DNA from: a virus
IMG/VR virus record: IMGVR_UViG_3300050120_000105
Location: 1-60,317 of that record
DNA length: 60,317 bases
Strand: one strand, 5' to 3'
The notes under the pieces are model-generated. The model was not told the DNA's origin and ran no database searches. It saw only the letters and a list, made by a program, of their open reading frames with translations. Position 1 is the first letter of the stretch. Every line of letters begins with the position of its first letter. A program made the position numbers and the translations under genes. Positions 33,841-43,029 of the stretch are shown here, in pieces.

Positions 33841-35100
33841 CTACAAGCTGTCCAGCGTGGCGACGGCCCATTCGCCTCTTGGCCAAAAATACCCGAAAAG
33901 TACGTCGACACGGTCGACGGCCTGGTCGGTCCCCGACTCATAGACCACCAACGACCGCAGCGAACATCGATCGAACTCATGGCGTGCCGCTTCGACCACG
34001 CCCCTGCCATTGGAGGGCATCCACAACGGGGCAATCACCAGCGACACCGCCTCGCGCTGGAACGCGATCGATTGCCGATAGGTCACGCTGGCATTGGCGA
34101 ATGGTGTGATAACCGCGTTATTCGCAGGCGATGCCGTCACCGTCATGTAGGCCTGCGCGGTATAGGGCAGTCCCGCGTAGGGAACGCTGGATGCCGGCGG
34201 AATCAGCGCCGGATAGATCGGGATCGAGGTCGCCCCGCTAAGCACGTTCGCCGTGACGGTGAACTGGCGTGCGAGACCGGTTGACGCAAACGTGGTGCGG
34301 TTGACGGCGAGAACGCCGGCCACGGTGATGATGTCACCCTGGTTCAGCGTGCCAGACAACGCCGAGGTCGTGATCGCGGTGCCGGTCTGGTTGGCGCCGC
34401 TGACGGTCGCGGTGGTAGCCGATCCCGTCGTATGCTTGATCACCGTCTGGTCCCGGAACATGTCGAAACCGAGCGCGTTTTTCATCGTTCCGGTCATGTA
34501 CTGGCTGGAAATGCGCGTTGCCGGGTTGAACTGCCCAGCGAGTGAAGACACCAACTTGGCATCGGTATGCGGATCATTGGCGAGCTTGCGCGCATCCATC
34601 GTTCCGAGATCGGGCGCCGAGTTGTCGTCGAGCAGCGCACCGGCATTCAGAACCGGGGCCTGGTTGATGGCGAGGATGTTGTTGTTGGCATCGACATTGG
34701 CGGTCGCGTTGCAGATGGCACCCTGAGATGAGAACATCAGGGTCTGGGCGACGTTGCCGGCGAGCTTGTTCATGCGCGGCATGATGAAGCGTTCGCTGTA
34801 GTCCTCGATCGAAAGCGTGCGCTCAGCCGTGGTAAAGGCAATGTCGATGTGGCGCTGGGTTGCGACTGTCAGCACCACCTGTTGCTCGATGGTATCCTGC
34901 AGCGACAATGCCGGGCCGTCGCTCGGCGCATAGTCGTTCGGAATACGAACGCGCAGCTGGGCGCCAATCTTGGCGCCTTCCTGGCCGAAGCGGTCATCGT
35001 AATCGCGATTGACCGACATCATGAACATGTTGGAGTTGAGAAAAAGCGGGACGGAATACCGAGTGATCATGCTCGGCGTAAGCAGGTTATTGCCGGCCAT
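33841..35100 (-). CDS. Major capsid (coat) protein, P22 gp5-like
   Basis: 419 aa. NNLLTPSMITRYSVPLFLNS, then RDYDDRFGQEGAKIGAQLRV, VATQRHIDIAFTTAERTLSI and SVTYRQSIAFQREAVSLVIA follow the P22 coat pattern. An Ig-like insertion (DIITVAGVLAVNRTTFASTG, about 240-330) matches the position of the P22 telokin/I-domain region. Scaffold and portal genes lie just upstream in transcription, the usual order. No export signal. Confidence 0.88.
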   Translation of the reverse strand: MAGNNLLTPSMITRYSVPLFLNSNMFMMSVNRDYDDRFGQEGAKIGAQLRVRIPNDYAPSDGPALSLQDTIEQQVVLTVATQRHIDIAFTTAERTLSIEDYSERFIMPRMNKLAGNVAQTLMFSSQGAICNATANVDANNNILAINQAPVLNAGALLDDNSAPDLGTMDARKLANDPHTDAKLVSSLAGQFNPATRISSQYMTGTMKNALGFDMFRDQTVIKHTTGSATTATVSGANQTGTAITTSALSGTLNQGDIITVAGVLAVNRTTFASTGLARQFTVTANVLSGATSIPIYPALIPPASSVPYAGLPYTAQAYMTVTASPANNAVITPFANASVTYRQSIAFQREAVSLVIAPLWMPSNGRGVVEAARHEFDRCSLRSLVVYESGTDQAVDRVDVLFGYFWPRGEWAVATLDSL

Positions 35101-35452
35101 CGGGTTGGCTCCAAAGATTAGGCGGCGCCACCTCTAAGGGCGCACGGATGAAGGGGGATGCGACACGAACGGTCGCGGTGTCTCTCGCAAGCCCGATTGC
35201 GAGAAAAACGGAAGTGGCGGGACGGAAAACCCGGTTCTCGATATCCGGTTCGGATCGGTGATCATCGTAGCGGCGCGCAGTCACCGCATTATCAGACCTG
35301 CGAAGCTCGCAATAACGCTTGCGAGAAAGAGCGGGTTTCTTGAACCTTGCACCGCGTCGCTGTAGTCGCGGAATTTACCAGCGCGTGCCTCCGTTGACTG
35401 CGCGACGCGAAGCCGCTTTGCGCAGCGCCGTCGACGGAGTTTATAGACTTTT
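35101..35452. promoter_or_regulatory. 352-bp non-coding region before the coat gene, with paired hairpins
   Basis: No convincing gene. Two hairpins share arms CTCGCAA and TTGCGAG with 6-nt loops (35185-35206 with 8-bp arms; 35306-35325 with 7-bp arms). A third inverted repeat, CTCCGTTGA with TCGACGGAG, is split by a type B palindromic element at 35398-35430. This is the longest gap in the structural region and likely controls coat expression, by promoter or RNA structure. Confidence 0.5.
35398..35430. repeat. Palindromic element type B inside another inverted repeat
   Basis: 33 bp beginning CTGCGCGACGCGAAGCCGCT and ending GCGCAGCGCCG. It sits exactly between the two arms of a 9-bp inverted repeat (35389-35397 and 35431-35439), with no target duplication. 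Confidence 0.8.
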
Positions 35453-35677
35453 CTAGAGTTGCTTCTTGATCGCGATCTCAACGCAGCGCATATGGCGGCC
35501 GAACGAATCCGGCATGATCGCCCATGTGACCTCGTAACCCTCGATGCGCGCCTTCGACATTATGACGCAAATTTGGTCGAGCAGCGGACCTATCTCGGCA
35601 CGTAATTCAGCGGCGATCACTGCATCGGTACGGATCGGCTGGACGTTTCCAGTGTCGTCATCGACGGCTTTCAGCAT
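35453..35677 (-). CDS. Small virion-region protein, unknown
   Basis: 74 aa (MLKAVDDDTGNVQPIRTDAV...). Helical centre with GPLLDQICVIMSKARIEGYE. Directly after the scaffold gene. Unknown. Confidence 0.5.
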   Translation of the reverse strand: MLKAVDDDTGNVQPIRTDAVIAAELRAEIGPLLDQICVIMSKARIEGYEVTWAIMPDSFGRHMRCVEIAIKKQL

Positions 35678-36550
35678 TTATCCGGTCCGTTTCATATACT
35701 TCGATTTGTACCAGGCCTCCCATGCCTTATCGTCCATTTTCGCATCACCGTCCGGCGTGGTCGGATCGACCTCCGGTGCGGAAGCGAGCGGCGCAAGGCG
35801 AGGCGCGGGCGCGGGTGCTTTGCTGATCGCAGCAGGCTTCGGCGCTTCAGGTTTGATTTCGGTCTTTGGCGCATCGGCCATTCGGGTCAGCTCCGCAATG
35901 CGGCGGCGGGAATCCATACCGACCAGGGATGCCGCCTTTTCAGGATCCTTGGCGAGCTTGTCGACGAGAATATGAGCGCCGGCCTTGTCGACCGCGAGCA
36001 GATCGGCCACGAAATCGTCGTTGGTGGTGGCGCCGACCGCGGCGAGAATGTCGAGCGACTGCGCAAAGTCGGGAAATGCCGACATGCCGGCATTGCGCAC
36101 GCCGACGGTATCTTCGACGAAGCGATCGTGCGCCGCCTGCGCCTTGACGGCGGCCTGGAATTCGGTTGGTACGGGCGCGGCGGGAGCGGCTGGTTTAGGT
36201 GCCGCTGCTGGGACCGCCGGATCCGCCTGCATGCGCTCGATGATGGCCTGCAGATCGGCGGCCTTCTGTTCGGCGGCCTCGCGGGCGGCGCGCTCCTGGC
36301 GTTTTTCCTCGCGCACTTCCCCGACAACCTTCTGAAAGGTTTTCATCGGCATCATGAGTGGGGCGGGTGCGGACGGCGCTGGATCGGCAACAGCGGCGGG
36401 ATCGGCCGCCGGGTCCGCGACAGGATCGACAACGGGATCGGCTGCGACAGGATCGGCGGCGAGAACCGGATCGATGGGGTCGATGATGGCTGCGGGTTCA
36501 TCCGGCGCTCGAAGCGCAGACGACAAATACAAATGGCGAAGGATATCCAT
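35678..36550 (-). CDS. Scaffolding protein
   Basis: 290 aa. Residues about 20-60 are Asp-Pro-Ala-Val repeats (ADPVVDPVADPAADPAAVAD), followed by a coiled coil (REEKRQERAAREAAEQKAAD) and a C-terminal basic tail (WEAWYKSKYMKRTG) of the kind that binds coat protein. Location between portal and coat genes and this composition fit a P22 gp8-like scaffold. Confidence 0.75.
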   Translation of the reverse strand: MDILRHLYLSSALRAPDEPAAIIDPIDPVLAADPVAADPVVDPVADPAADPAAVADPAPSAPAPLMMPMKTFQKVVGEVREEKRQERAAREAAEQKAADLQAIIERMQADPAVPAAAPKPAAPAAPVPTEFQAAVKAQAAHDRFVEDTVGVRNAGMSAFPDFAQSLDILAAVGATTNDDFVADLLAVDKAGAHILVDKLAKDPEKAASLVGMDSRRRIAELTRMADAPKTEIKPEAPKPAAISKAPAPAPRLAPLASAPEVDPTTPDGDAKMDDKAWEAWYKSKYMKRTG

Positions 36551-36558
36551 GGACGACC

Positions 36559-37050
36559 TCAGTGTCTGGTTGCGGTTGTGCTCAAAAGCTTCTGGACCAG
36601 CGACGGCTCGGCATGATTGCCGTAGGTGGTCGCGATCTCTTTGACCTCGAAGGCGTCGCCGGCGAATTGCTGGCTGTCCTTGTTCAATTGAACCGGCGTG
36701 TGTTGCGAATTGATGCCGATGATTTGCTGGACGCAGAGCGCCTTATGGATGCGCTCCTTATCGGTTTCACGGACATCTGCCCGCGCCAGCAGACCCGCGA
36801 GTTCGCACCGGACATCCTCGGCAAAATTCTGGTAATGCGACTCGACGTAGCATGCTTGCGGATCTGCGCCGCAGCGGAAACCGATCTCGGACCAGAACGC
36901 GCGGAATTTCTCCGACCGACCAGCATCGCCCAACAGCCCCTTGCGGCATTGCTCGAAGAAGGCGCCAGCCATCTCCTTGCATTCATGATCAAAGAACTTG
37001 ATCAGCTTGCGGACTTCAGAGTTGGTCAGGCGTTCGCCGTCGACGATCAT
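36559..37050 (-). CDS. Virion-region helical protein, unknown
   Basis: 163 aa from ATG 37050, overlapping the upstream stop (ATGA). Four Cys in the middle (HECKEM, EQCRKG, FRCGADPQACYV) and mostly helical. Between portal and scaffold genes; unknown. Confidence 0.55.
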   Translation of the reverse strand: MIVDGERLTNSEVRKLIKFFDHECKEMAGAFFEQCRKGLLGDAGRSEKFRAFWSEIGFRCGADPQACYVESHYQNFAEDVRCELAGLLARADVRETDKERIHKALCVQQIIGINSQHTPVQLNKDSQQFAGDAFEVKEIATTYGNHAEPSLVQKLLSTTATRH

Positions 37051-37310
37051 GCTAACCAGTCTCCCAACACTGCCGTTTGTCGGGACCTCTCTATCGGAGC
37101 AATGCGGCTTCCGGGAAATGTCAATTCCGTATAATGAAAGGCATCTCTGCGAATTTCTCCGACTTCCGTAAACCAAACGGTCTCGATGATTCCATCTCCC
37201 GAGCCGCTGATTGCCGTGATCGTCATTGTCGGGCCACCACTGTTCAAGCGCGCCGGCCGGCCCTTTCCAATCGCACTTTTGATCTCGTCGAATCTGGGAT
37301 CTGGGCTCAT
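37047..37310 (-). CDS. YodC/DUF2158-like small protein
   Basis: 87 aa. PARLNSGGPTMTITAISG with VWFTEVGEIRRDAFHYTELT resembles the DUF2158 (YodC) pattern, in which a v-x-LxSGGP-xM turn precedes a W-F strand. Biological role unknown. Coupled at both ends by ATGA. Confidence 0.6.
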   Translation of the reverse strand: MSPDPRFDEIKSAIGKGRPARLNSGGPTMTITAISGSGDGIIETVWFTEVGEIRRDAFHYTELTFPGSRIAPIERSRQTAVLGDWLA

Positions 37311-39478
37311 TGCACGCTCTCATCCTGCGAAATATCCGCAGCGTTCGCCTGCTCGATCACATTGAAAATGTGCTGATTGGCCTGCGTACGCACTTCATGC
37401 TCGGCGCGCTGCTGGCTCAGCACATGTTCGACCGCGGCTTCGATGATCACCTTCATGCGACCCGTTTCGGCATCGAATGACTTGACGTCGTTGCGCTCGT
37501 CGCGACCGCGGACCTTCAGCTTTTCCTCGGCCAGCTTCATCATCAGTTCCGAATTCAGCTGCTGGCCTTCGACGATCTGCTGCTGAAGCGCCGCCAGGTT
37601 CGGATCTTGCCCGTCATCAAACAGCCATGGGCTGGTGTGCTTAATCCATTTCTGGACCCGTTCGGCCATCTCCTGGGCGCCGGCGAAGTCGCCGTTCTTG
37701 AGCGCCAGATCGCCCATGATCGCGGTCAGTTCCTTATTCTGGGCGATGATCTGCGTCATCGCGTCCCACGCCTGCTGGCGTTGGGTCGCGTAGTTCGGGC
37801 CGGGATCGGAGAGCACTTCGTATTCGCCTACGAGCGGGTTGAAGATGATCTCTTCGGCGGTATCTTCTTCCTTCTTGATGCGCTGGAAGGCTTCCTTGGC
37901 ATCTGGATCGATGGTGATGATTTTCTTCGAAAGGTCTTCGCCCTCGACGTGCAGGATGCGCTTGGTGTCATAGAGCTTGGGATAGATTCCGATCAGTTGC
38001 TTGGCGAGATACCGGTACATGTCGTACTGGTGCTCGGTGAAATGATAGGTCGCGATGTTGCCGGTGCGCTGGCGGGCGTTGATGGTCTTGTCCGATTCCA
38101 CCCCACGCGGATTCTCCTGCCCTTGGCTGGCCTGCCACTGGCCCGTGACCATCATGGCCCAGCGCTCGGCGTCCTGCATGCCCTGCATGAAGACGGGCGC
38201 GATCTGGGGTGGTTCTACGCGGGTCGGTGCCGTGACCGGCCGGCCCTCTTCGCCTTCCTCCTGGGCCCAATCTTCGAACGCCAGATAGGCATAATCCTCG
38301 ACGTTGGCGTTCGCCCATTCCTTCTCGTTGGTCTCGAAAGCGCGCAACGGACCGACCCATGGCGTCTTGGTCTGCAGCGCACCGAACTGCGCCGAGCCGG
38401 AGGCGTTGTAGTTGAGCAATTGCTGCGGCGACAGCTGGGCGCGCGTATGGCCCTTGCAGTCCATCTGGCCGTTGATGACGGTTTTCAGCCCATAGCAGGG
38501 AACGATCGGGATATACTCGCCGATCCAGCGCGTTTCCGGCTTGTCGCCACGCTTCAGGATGCAATCGCCGCCGATCAGATACCAGTTGACGCTTTGGGTG
38601 ATGACGTCGCGGTATTTGCCCTCGATCTCGCCGCTGTCGATCTTATCGATCGTCATGTCGACGAGTTCTGTGCCCGAATCGGCCTCCATCTCCGAGCGAT
38701 GGCCGCGAAACTCGCTACCGTCCGGCATTTTGAACCAAATCAGTTCGTCGTTCTTGTCCTCGCGCTCGTAATACATCGCCACCAGCACATGCTTATCACC
38801 AAGCCAGAGCGCATCCATGCCGAGCGTCGAGGTGCCGATCTTATTCCTATATTTGCGATGCTCGCGGTTGAAACGGTCGCGCGCCATCTTGTCGAAAACG
38901 AAGCCGAATTGCGCATCACTTGGATCCCCATCCATGAAGACCTCGGGATCGAGGTATACGGTGCGGGGGTCTTTTGCGCCTTTGATATAGACGTCCTGAT
39001 CGAACGACTTGTCATTTACGAAAGCTGTTTCCAGAATCAGGTAGCCGAAACCTCCATCGACCTGATTGGTGATCGCGTTTCGGTAACAGACCGTCGCAGT
39101 CGAAATATATTCGGTGCGCTCGACCAGCATTTGCATGCCTTCGGCCGCATCCGCTGTTGCCTTGCCGCCGGTCGCCCGAACTCGCGGCGACGCCTTGTTC
39201 ATCATCGATTCGTTGATGACCAGGCGATTGTGCGGCTCGATAATATTGATGGTCAGGCACGGTTTGCGCTTGTTGGTGCGGTCTGCGAAGATCTTGTCGT
39301 CCCAGCCATATTGATTGCGGTCGTCCTGGTAGGCGCATTTGGTGTCTTCGAGACTATATCCATACGCTTTGTCGTAAAACTCCTTGCAGCGCAGGAAGCG
39401 TTGCCGGGCGCGGTGAACGATCCGCGCATCGCCGGTCAGTGTCGGATCGTCATCGCCGCCATCGGCCGGATAGGCCAT
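37307..39478 (-). CDS. Portal protein, P22 gp1-like
   Basis: 723 aa, the same size as P22 gp1 (725 aa). RFLRCKEFYDKAYGYSLEDT, CLTINIIEPHNRLVINESMM NK, GGFGYLILETAFVNDKSFDQ DV, and the helical C-terminal barrel (LAEEKLKVRGRDERNDVK) are characteristic. Forms the 12-mer DNA gate at the capsid vertex and the docking site for terminase. Confidence 0.9.
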   Translation of the reverse strand: MAYPADGGDDDPTLTGDARIVHRARQRFLRCKEFYDKAYGYSLEDTKCAYQDDRNQYGWDDKIFADRTNKRKPCLTINIIEPHNRLVINESMMNKASPRVRATGGKATADAAEGMQMLVERTEYISTATVCYRNAITNQVDGGFGYLILETAFVNDKSFDQDVYIKGAKDPRTVYLDPEVFMDGDPSDAQFGFVFDKMARDRFNREHRKYRNKIGTSTLGMDALWLGDKHVLVAMYYEREDKNDELIWFKMPDGSEFRGHRSEMEADSGTELVDMTIDKIDSGEIEGKYRDVITQSVNWYLIGGDCILKRGDKPETRWIGEYIPIVPCYGLKTVINGQMDCKGHTRAQLSPQQLLNYNASGSAQFGALQTKTPWVGPLRAFETNEKEWANANVEDYAYLAFEDWAQEEGEEGRPVTAPTRVEPPQIAPVFMQGMQDAERWAMMVTGQWQASQGQENPRGVESDKTINARQRTGNIATYHFTEHQYDMYRYLAKQLIGIYPKLYDTKRILHVEGEDLSKKIITIDPDAKEAFQRIKKEEDTAEEIIFNPLVGEYEVLSDPGPNYATQRQQAWDAMTQIIAQNKELTAIMGDLALKNGDFAGAQEMAERVQKWIKHTSPWLFDDGQDPNLAALQQQIVEGQQLNSELMMKLAEEKLKVRGRDERNDVKSFDAETGRMKVIIEAAVEHVLSQQRAEHEVRTQANQHIFNVIEQANAADISQDESVQ

Positions 39479-40857
39479 TAGCTCGCCATCCAGCCGTGGC
39501 CGTTGCGATCATCCAGCGTCGGCAGTTGCGTGCGCGGCAGCGGCTTCTTTTCCACGATTTTCTTTGTAATCATCGGAAATAGTTCCGTCAGAGCCCAAAC
39601 CAGCGCATCGACGCGATCCGGCGACATTTCCCCGACCATGCCGTTGGGGCCGAAATTGACCATCTCGTCCTCCAGCGCGGCAAAGGTTCCGACGTGACTG
39701 ATGCGACCCTGCGTATAGAGCGCTGCGATCGGTTCGGCCCGGGTCCATTTTCCTTTGGATGCGTGAACCTCCTTGAATGGAACGGTCGGTCGCACCGCCC
39801 GCACCGTGGCCGCGACCATATCACCGCCATTGTTAACTTCGCCGACGATGCAATTGCCGTCGTAACGATCGAAACAGGCCACCGCCATACGAGCCCAGCC
39901 ATTGGGGCTTTCCCGACAGGTTGCATCATCAAGGATGTAGCCGCGGTTATCCTCGCCAACGCCTGCCACGATGATGCCTGTCGCCGCGCCGTCTTCCGGC
40001 ATGTCGTTCTTTTTGGCCGCCGGATCGATCGCAACCACTACGCGCTTCATGATCGGAAGAGGTTTCGGATGTTTGTGACGATCGCGATCTAGATCCGCCC
40101 GTGTCCAGAGCGCATCCGGCACATCGTCGAGGATTTCGGCGGATAGCTCCTGACGGCCGAGCCTTGTTCCTGCATATTTATCAGTGATCGATTTGATGAA
40201 CGACGCCGCGAGATTGGCTTCGTTGTCCGTTGTGACACCGCGCGAAACCAGCGTGGTCGACGCCGCCAGTATCTCCTTCAGGATTGGGATCGGCCGCGGC
40301 GTGGTGGTGACGATCTGCCGCGGATGCTGTCCCAGGCGAAGGCCGAACTGCAACTGGTCCCATGTCTCGCGAGCATACCTGAATTTCGCTAATTCATCAC
40401 ACCAGGCTGCATCGAACTGCGGCCCGCGTAGCTGATCCGGTTCTGTCGCATTGTAGCCGGTGGCGATGGCTCCGGTATGAAACTCAATCCGGATCGGCTT
40501 CTTGGTGATCCTGGGCTTCTGATGCGGCGGAAAGACCGAGAGCAAACCACTCTGGCCGAACACCATAACCTCTTCCAGATCCTTTTGTGTCTCGGCAATC
40601 AGCGCAATACGTGTCGCGCGTTTCGCCGTGACTTCAGCCCGTACCCACTCCGCTCCGCATCGGGTCTTGCCGAAACCACGTCCCGCCAATACCAGCCAGG
40701 TCAGCCAATCGCCTTCGGGTGGCAACTGGTTCGGGCGAGCCCATGCGCGCCAGTTCCAATCGAGACCTTTCAGGTCTTCCGCCAGAATCTCATCAAGTTC
40801 TTTGCGCGCATGCTGTCCCAGCGAGGCGATGAAGGCTTCCACCTCGCCGAGATTCAT
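39478..40857 (-). CDS. Terminase large subunit
   Basis: 459 aa from ATG 40857. Walker A WLVLAGRGFGKTRCGAEWVR (GRGFGKT), Walker B FDAAWCDELAKF, and the RNase-H-fold nuclease signatures VVVAIDPAAKK and IVGEVNNGGDMV with SPDRVDALVWALTELF near the end. It powers DNA translocation and cuts concatemers. The longer frame to 41004 reads into the upstream gene and is not preferred. Confidence 0.93.
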   Translation of the reverse strand: MNLGEVEAFIASLGQHARKELDEILAEDLKGLDWNWRAWARPNQLPPEGDWLTWLVLAGRGFGKTRCGAEWVRAEVTAKRATRIALIAETQKDLEEVMVFGQSGLLSVFPPHQKPRITKKPIRIEFHTGAIATGYNATEPDQLRGPQFDAAWCDELAKFRYARETWDQLQFGLRLGQHPRQIVTTTPRPIPILKEILAASTTLVSRGVTTDNEANLAASFIKSITDKYAGTRLGRQELSAEILDDVPDALWTRADLDRDRHKHPKPLPIMKRVVVAIDPAAKKNDMPEDGAATGIIVAGVGEDNRGYILDDATCRESPNGWARMAVACFDRYDGNCIVGEVNNGGDMVAATVRAVRPTVPFKEVHASKGKWTRAEPIAALYTQGRISHVGTFAALEDEMVNFGPNGMVGEMSPDRVDALVWALTELFPMITKKIVEKKPLPRTQLPTLDDRNGHGWMAS

Positions 40858-40858
40858 A

Positions 40859-41527
40859 TCAGAGCACGCGATACCACACTTTACTGGCTGTGGTGTAGAG
40901 CCAGCAATTCGATGACAGTGTGACAGTGCTCGCCGTACCCGCCGCAGTCGCAACAGGTAGCGAGGTGACCGCAGTGCCGACGATGGTCTGCCCGGTGGTT
41001 CCAACCACGATCGAAGTTGTGGTCAGGACGCCAGTTCCCGCATCGGTCAGACAGAACTTCTGATTCTGCATCGGATTTGGCGGCAACGTGAGGCTGGAAT
41101 AGGTTGCCGTGCCAGCACCAGCATAGATAAAGTTGGAGATACCATCAGCAACCACAACCGCAGCAGTCGTGCCCGTGGTGGTGGCAACGGTCGTTCCGCC
41201 GTAGCCCGTCCCAAGTAAGGTAGAGGGAAGAGTAACCGTCTGCGGATTGACGCCGCTGCCCGGCACCGTATCCATCGGGATCAGTTCGTTGCCGGTCAGC
41301 GTTGGAGGGCCGGCCGGAACGGTCTGGGCGCAAACCCCACTGGCACCGGTGCCCTGACCCTGGCCGGTGGCGCCGCCAAGCGGCGTGCCTGCACCGGTGA
41401 CCGTCGATGCGCAGAACGATGCACCACCGACGATCGGGTAGGTCGAATAATTGCCGGCGCCGTATGCGATCGCCGAACTTACCAAAAGAGCAGCCAAGGC
41501 TACGGCTGCGCGAGTGCGCGTCAACAT
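40859..41527 (-). CDS. Exported beta-type protein next to terminase
   Basis: About 222 aa from ATG 41527 (41533 is possible). MLTRTRAAVALAALLVSSAI continues to AYG, a signal peptide. The mature part is Thr/Gly-rich (LTDAGTGVLTTTSIVVGTTG, STVTLSSNCWLYTTASKVWY), like phage decoration or fibre domains. An exported protein between terminase subunit genes is unusual. It ends 1 bp before the terminase start. Confidence 0.6.
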   Translation of the reverse strand: MLTRTRAAVALAALLVSSAIAYGAGNYSTYPIVGGASFCASTVTGAGTPLGGATGQGQGTGASGVCAQTVPAGPPTLTGNELIPMDTVPGSGVNPQTVTLPSTLLGTGYGGTTVATTTGTTAAVVVADGISNFIYAGAGTATYSSLTLPPNPMQNQKFCLTDAGTGVLTTTSIVVGTTGQTIVGTAVTSLPVATAAGTASTVTLSSNCWLYTTASKVWYRVL

Positions 41528-41748
41528 GTTCAATGCTCCTGTTGATTGCCGGGTGCCGGCGTCTTTGCCATCAGTTCCGGGATGGGCAGCCGGTCGTTAA
41601 AAGGATTGGGACCAGCGCTTTTCAGCGCCTCTTGAGGCCTGACCTCTAGGATCGATCCGTGATCTACCTCGGTTGTCCCATGGTCGGTTTAAGGAGCTTC
41701 ATGCTTTCGCATATCTCCCGGAACTTTCACCGACTCGACCGACCTCCG
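41528..41748. other. 221-bp gap upstream of the exported protein gene
   Basis: On the - strand a frame without a standard start reads LEVRPQEALKSAGPNPFNDR and then LPIPELMAKTPAPGNQQEH, ending 4 bp before ATG 41527. It reads like real protein, so a small gene with a damaged or unusual start may lie here. AACAGGAGC is the ribosome binding site for 41527. Confidence 0.3.
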
Positions 41749-42312
41749 TTATTCGTTCGAAACCTGCCCGATCGACGCATTAAGGTCATCGGCTTCCGCC
41801 TGAATCGCACTGGCGACCGTGACCGCACGCGCCGCGGCGCCGTCGAGATTATCGAGGGAGGCACCGACCTGTGCTTTCGCGGCATCGAGCTTTGATTTGG
41901 CCGCTGCAATCCGCGTCTTGAAGTCGGCACCGAGCGCGCTGGCACCGGTGATGGTTTTCTTGATCGGATAGGCGGCGGGGGCTGCTTTCGCTATCGGCGC
42001 AGGCGCGATTTGGTTCTGAGGCAGAACGGTCGTCAGTGAGCCGGCGGCGCTTTGCTGTCCGCCTCCGAAATTAGCGTCCGCTGCCGCCCCGTCAGCCATT
42101 GCAGATGGTTCCTCGATGACTTCGAATTGCGCGATGCGCTTCATACCGCCGGCGCCGACGACATGGCGATAGGGGCCGACCAGGCCTTCCATCACCTCGC
42201 CGACCTTGCGTTCCTGGTGCTGGAAGAACGTGTCCTCGGTAATGCGAAATTTCATGATGGATTCCGCAAGGTCCTGCGCATAGAGACTGAAGCGGAGCGG
42301 ATCGAATTTCAC
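41749..42312 (-). CDS. Virion-region protein, unknown
   Basis: 187 aa from GTG 42312 (GTGA overlap). N-terminal ~75 residues (MKFRITEDTFFQHQERKVGE, VGPYRHVVGAGGMKRIAQFE) look like a small beta domain; the C-terminal half is an Ala-rich coiled coil. A later ATG at residue 20 is an alternative start. Unknown. Confidence 0.5.
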   Translation of the reverse strand: MKFDPLRFSLYAQDLAESIMKFRITEDTFFQHQERKVGEVMEGLVGPYRHVVGAGGMKRIAQFEVIEEPSAMADGAAADANFGGGQQSAAGSLTTVLPQNQIAPAPIAKAAPAAYPIKKTITGASALGADFKTRIAAAKSKLDAAKAQVGASLDNLDGAAARAVTVASAIQAEADDLNASIGQVSNE

Positions 42313-42500
42313 ACCAGCGTTACGTGGCCGCCCAGCGATGATTTAGCCGCTAACATGTCCGCGTAGTCGCCGCGCAAGGTCATGAACTCGCTTTCGAGAA
42401 TACCTTCGCCGTTCGCCATCCGTCGCAGCGTATATTTGACGGGCTCCATCTCAAAGTGTCCCGTCAGATAGGTGATTGTCAGATGATCGCCTTCATCCAT
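42309..42500 (-). CDS. Small protein between terminase genes, unknown
   Basis: 63 aa (MDEGDHLTITYLTGHFEMEP...). Probably beta-rich. Coupled to the downstream gene by the GTGA overlap. Unknown. Confidence 0.5.
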   Translation of the reverse strand: MDEGDHLTITYLTGHFEMEPVKYTLRRMANGEGILESEFMTLRGDYADMLAAKSSLGGHVTLV

Positions 42501-42511
42501 TTTTCGCGCCC

Positions 42512-42949
42512 TTATGCCGCCTGATGCCGCGCTAGCAATGCGACCAGCGCCCGGGCGCGATCGGCGTCGCTCGCTACTTCGATCGGACCGCCAGCGGGGC
42601 CTGATATTTCCGCCTTATCGCGCCATAGGCCGGATAGCTTCGCGATCGTCTGAATCAATTGATTGGCCGCCGAAGGTTCTTCCAGCGACATCGCCATCAG
42701 CCGAGCCTCTTCGGCGTTATCGACCAGGCGCTCGATCGTCACGACGGTGTGCCGCGCCGCAATCTCCCTCAGTTCTACAACCCGCGCCCTGACCGAGGGC
42801 AGCTGCGCGCGACGCTTGGCATTCGAGATCAGCGATGAGCCGCCATAGCCCGATAGACGCGCGGCTTCCGTCGCACTGCGCCCCTTGGCGAGTTCCGCAG
42901 CAAACGCCTCCAATTTGGCGTCGTTCTTGCGTGTACGCGCGGCTGGCAC
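42512..42949 (-). CDS. Terminase small subunit
   Basis: 145 aa. N-terminal FAAELAKGRSATEAARLSGY then SSLISNAKRRAQLPSVRARV is the helix-turn-helix DNA-recognition part seen in phage small terminases, followed by an oligomerisation helix pair and a C-terminal tail. It recognises the packaging start and recruits the ATPase. First gene of the leftward late block after a long structured gap. Confidence 0.8.
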   Translation of the reverse strand: MPAARTRKNDAKLEAFAAELAKGRSATEAARLSGYGGSSLISNAKRRAQLPSVRARVVELREIAARHTVVTIERLVDNAEEARLMAMSLEEPSAANQLIQTIAKLSGLWRDKAEISGPAGGPIEVASDADRARALVALLARHQAA

Positions 42950-42992
42950 GAAAAGGGATTCCTATGGGATTCTATCGTTGTTCCCCAAAAAC

Positions 42993-43029
42993 GGGCCGCT
43001 CGCGGGAGGGGGCATGTAACGAGCGGCCC
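42993..43029. repeat. Long perfect hairpin upstream of terminase small subunit
   Basis: GGGCCGCTCG and CGAGCGGCCC, 10 of 10 paired, loop 17 nt rich in G. It could be a pac/cos-type recognition site or an RNA structure in the late leader. Confidence 0.6.

Noticed and set aside
37607-39481. Long + strand ORF (624 codons) antisense to the portal gene
   Set aside because: It mirrors the well-supported portal gene and shows no recognisable domain; high-GC antisense frames of this size are common.
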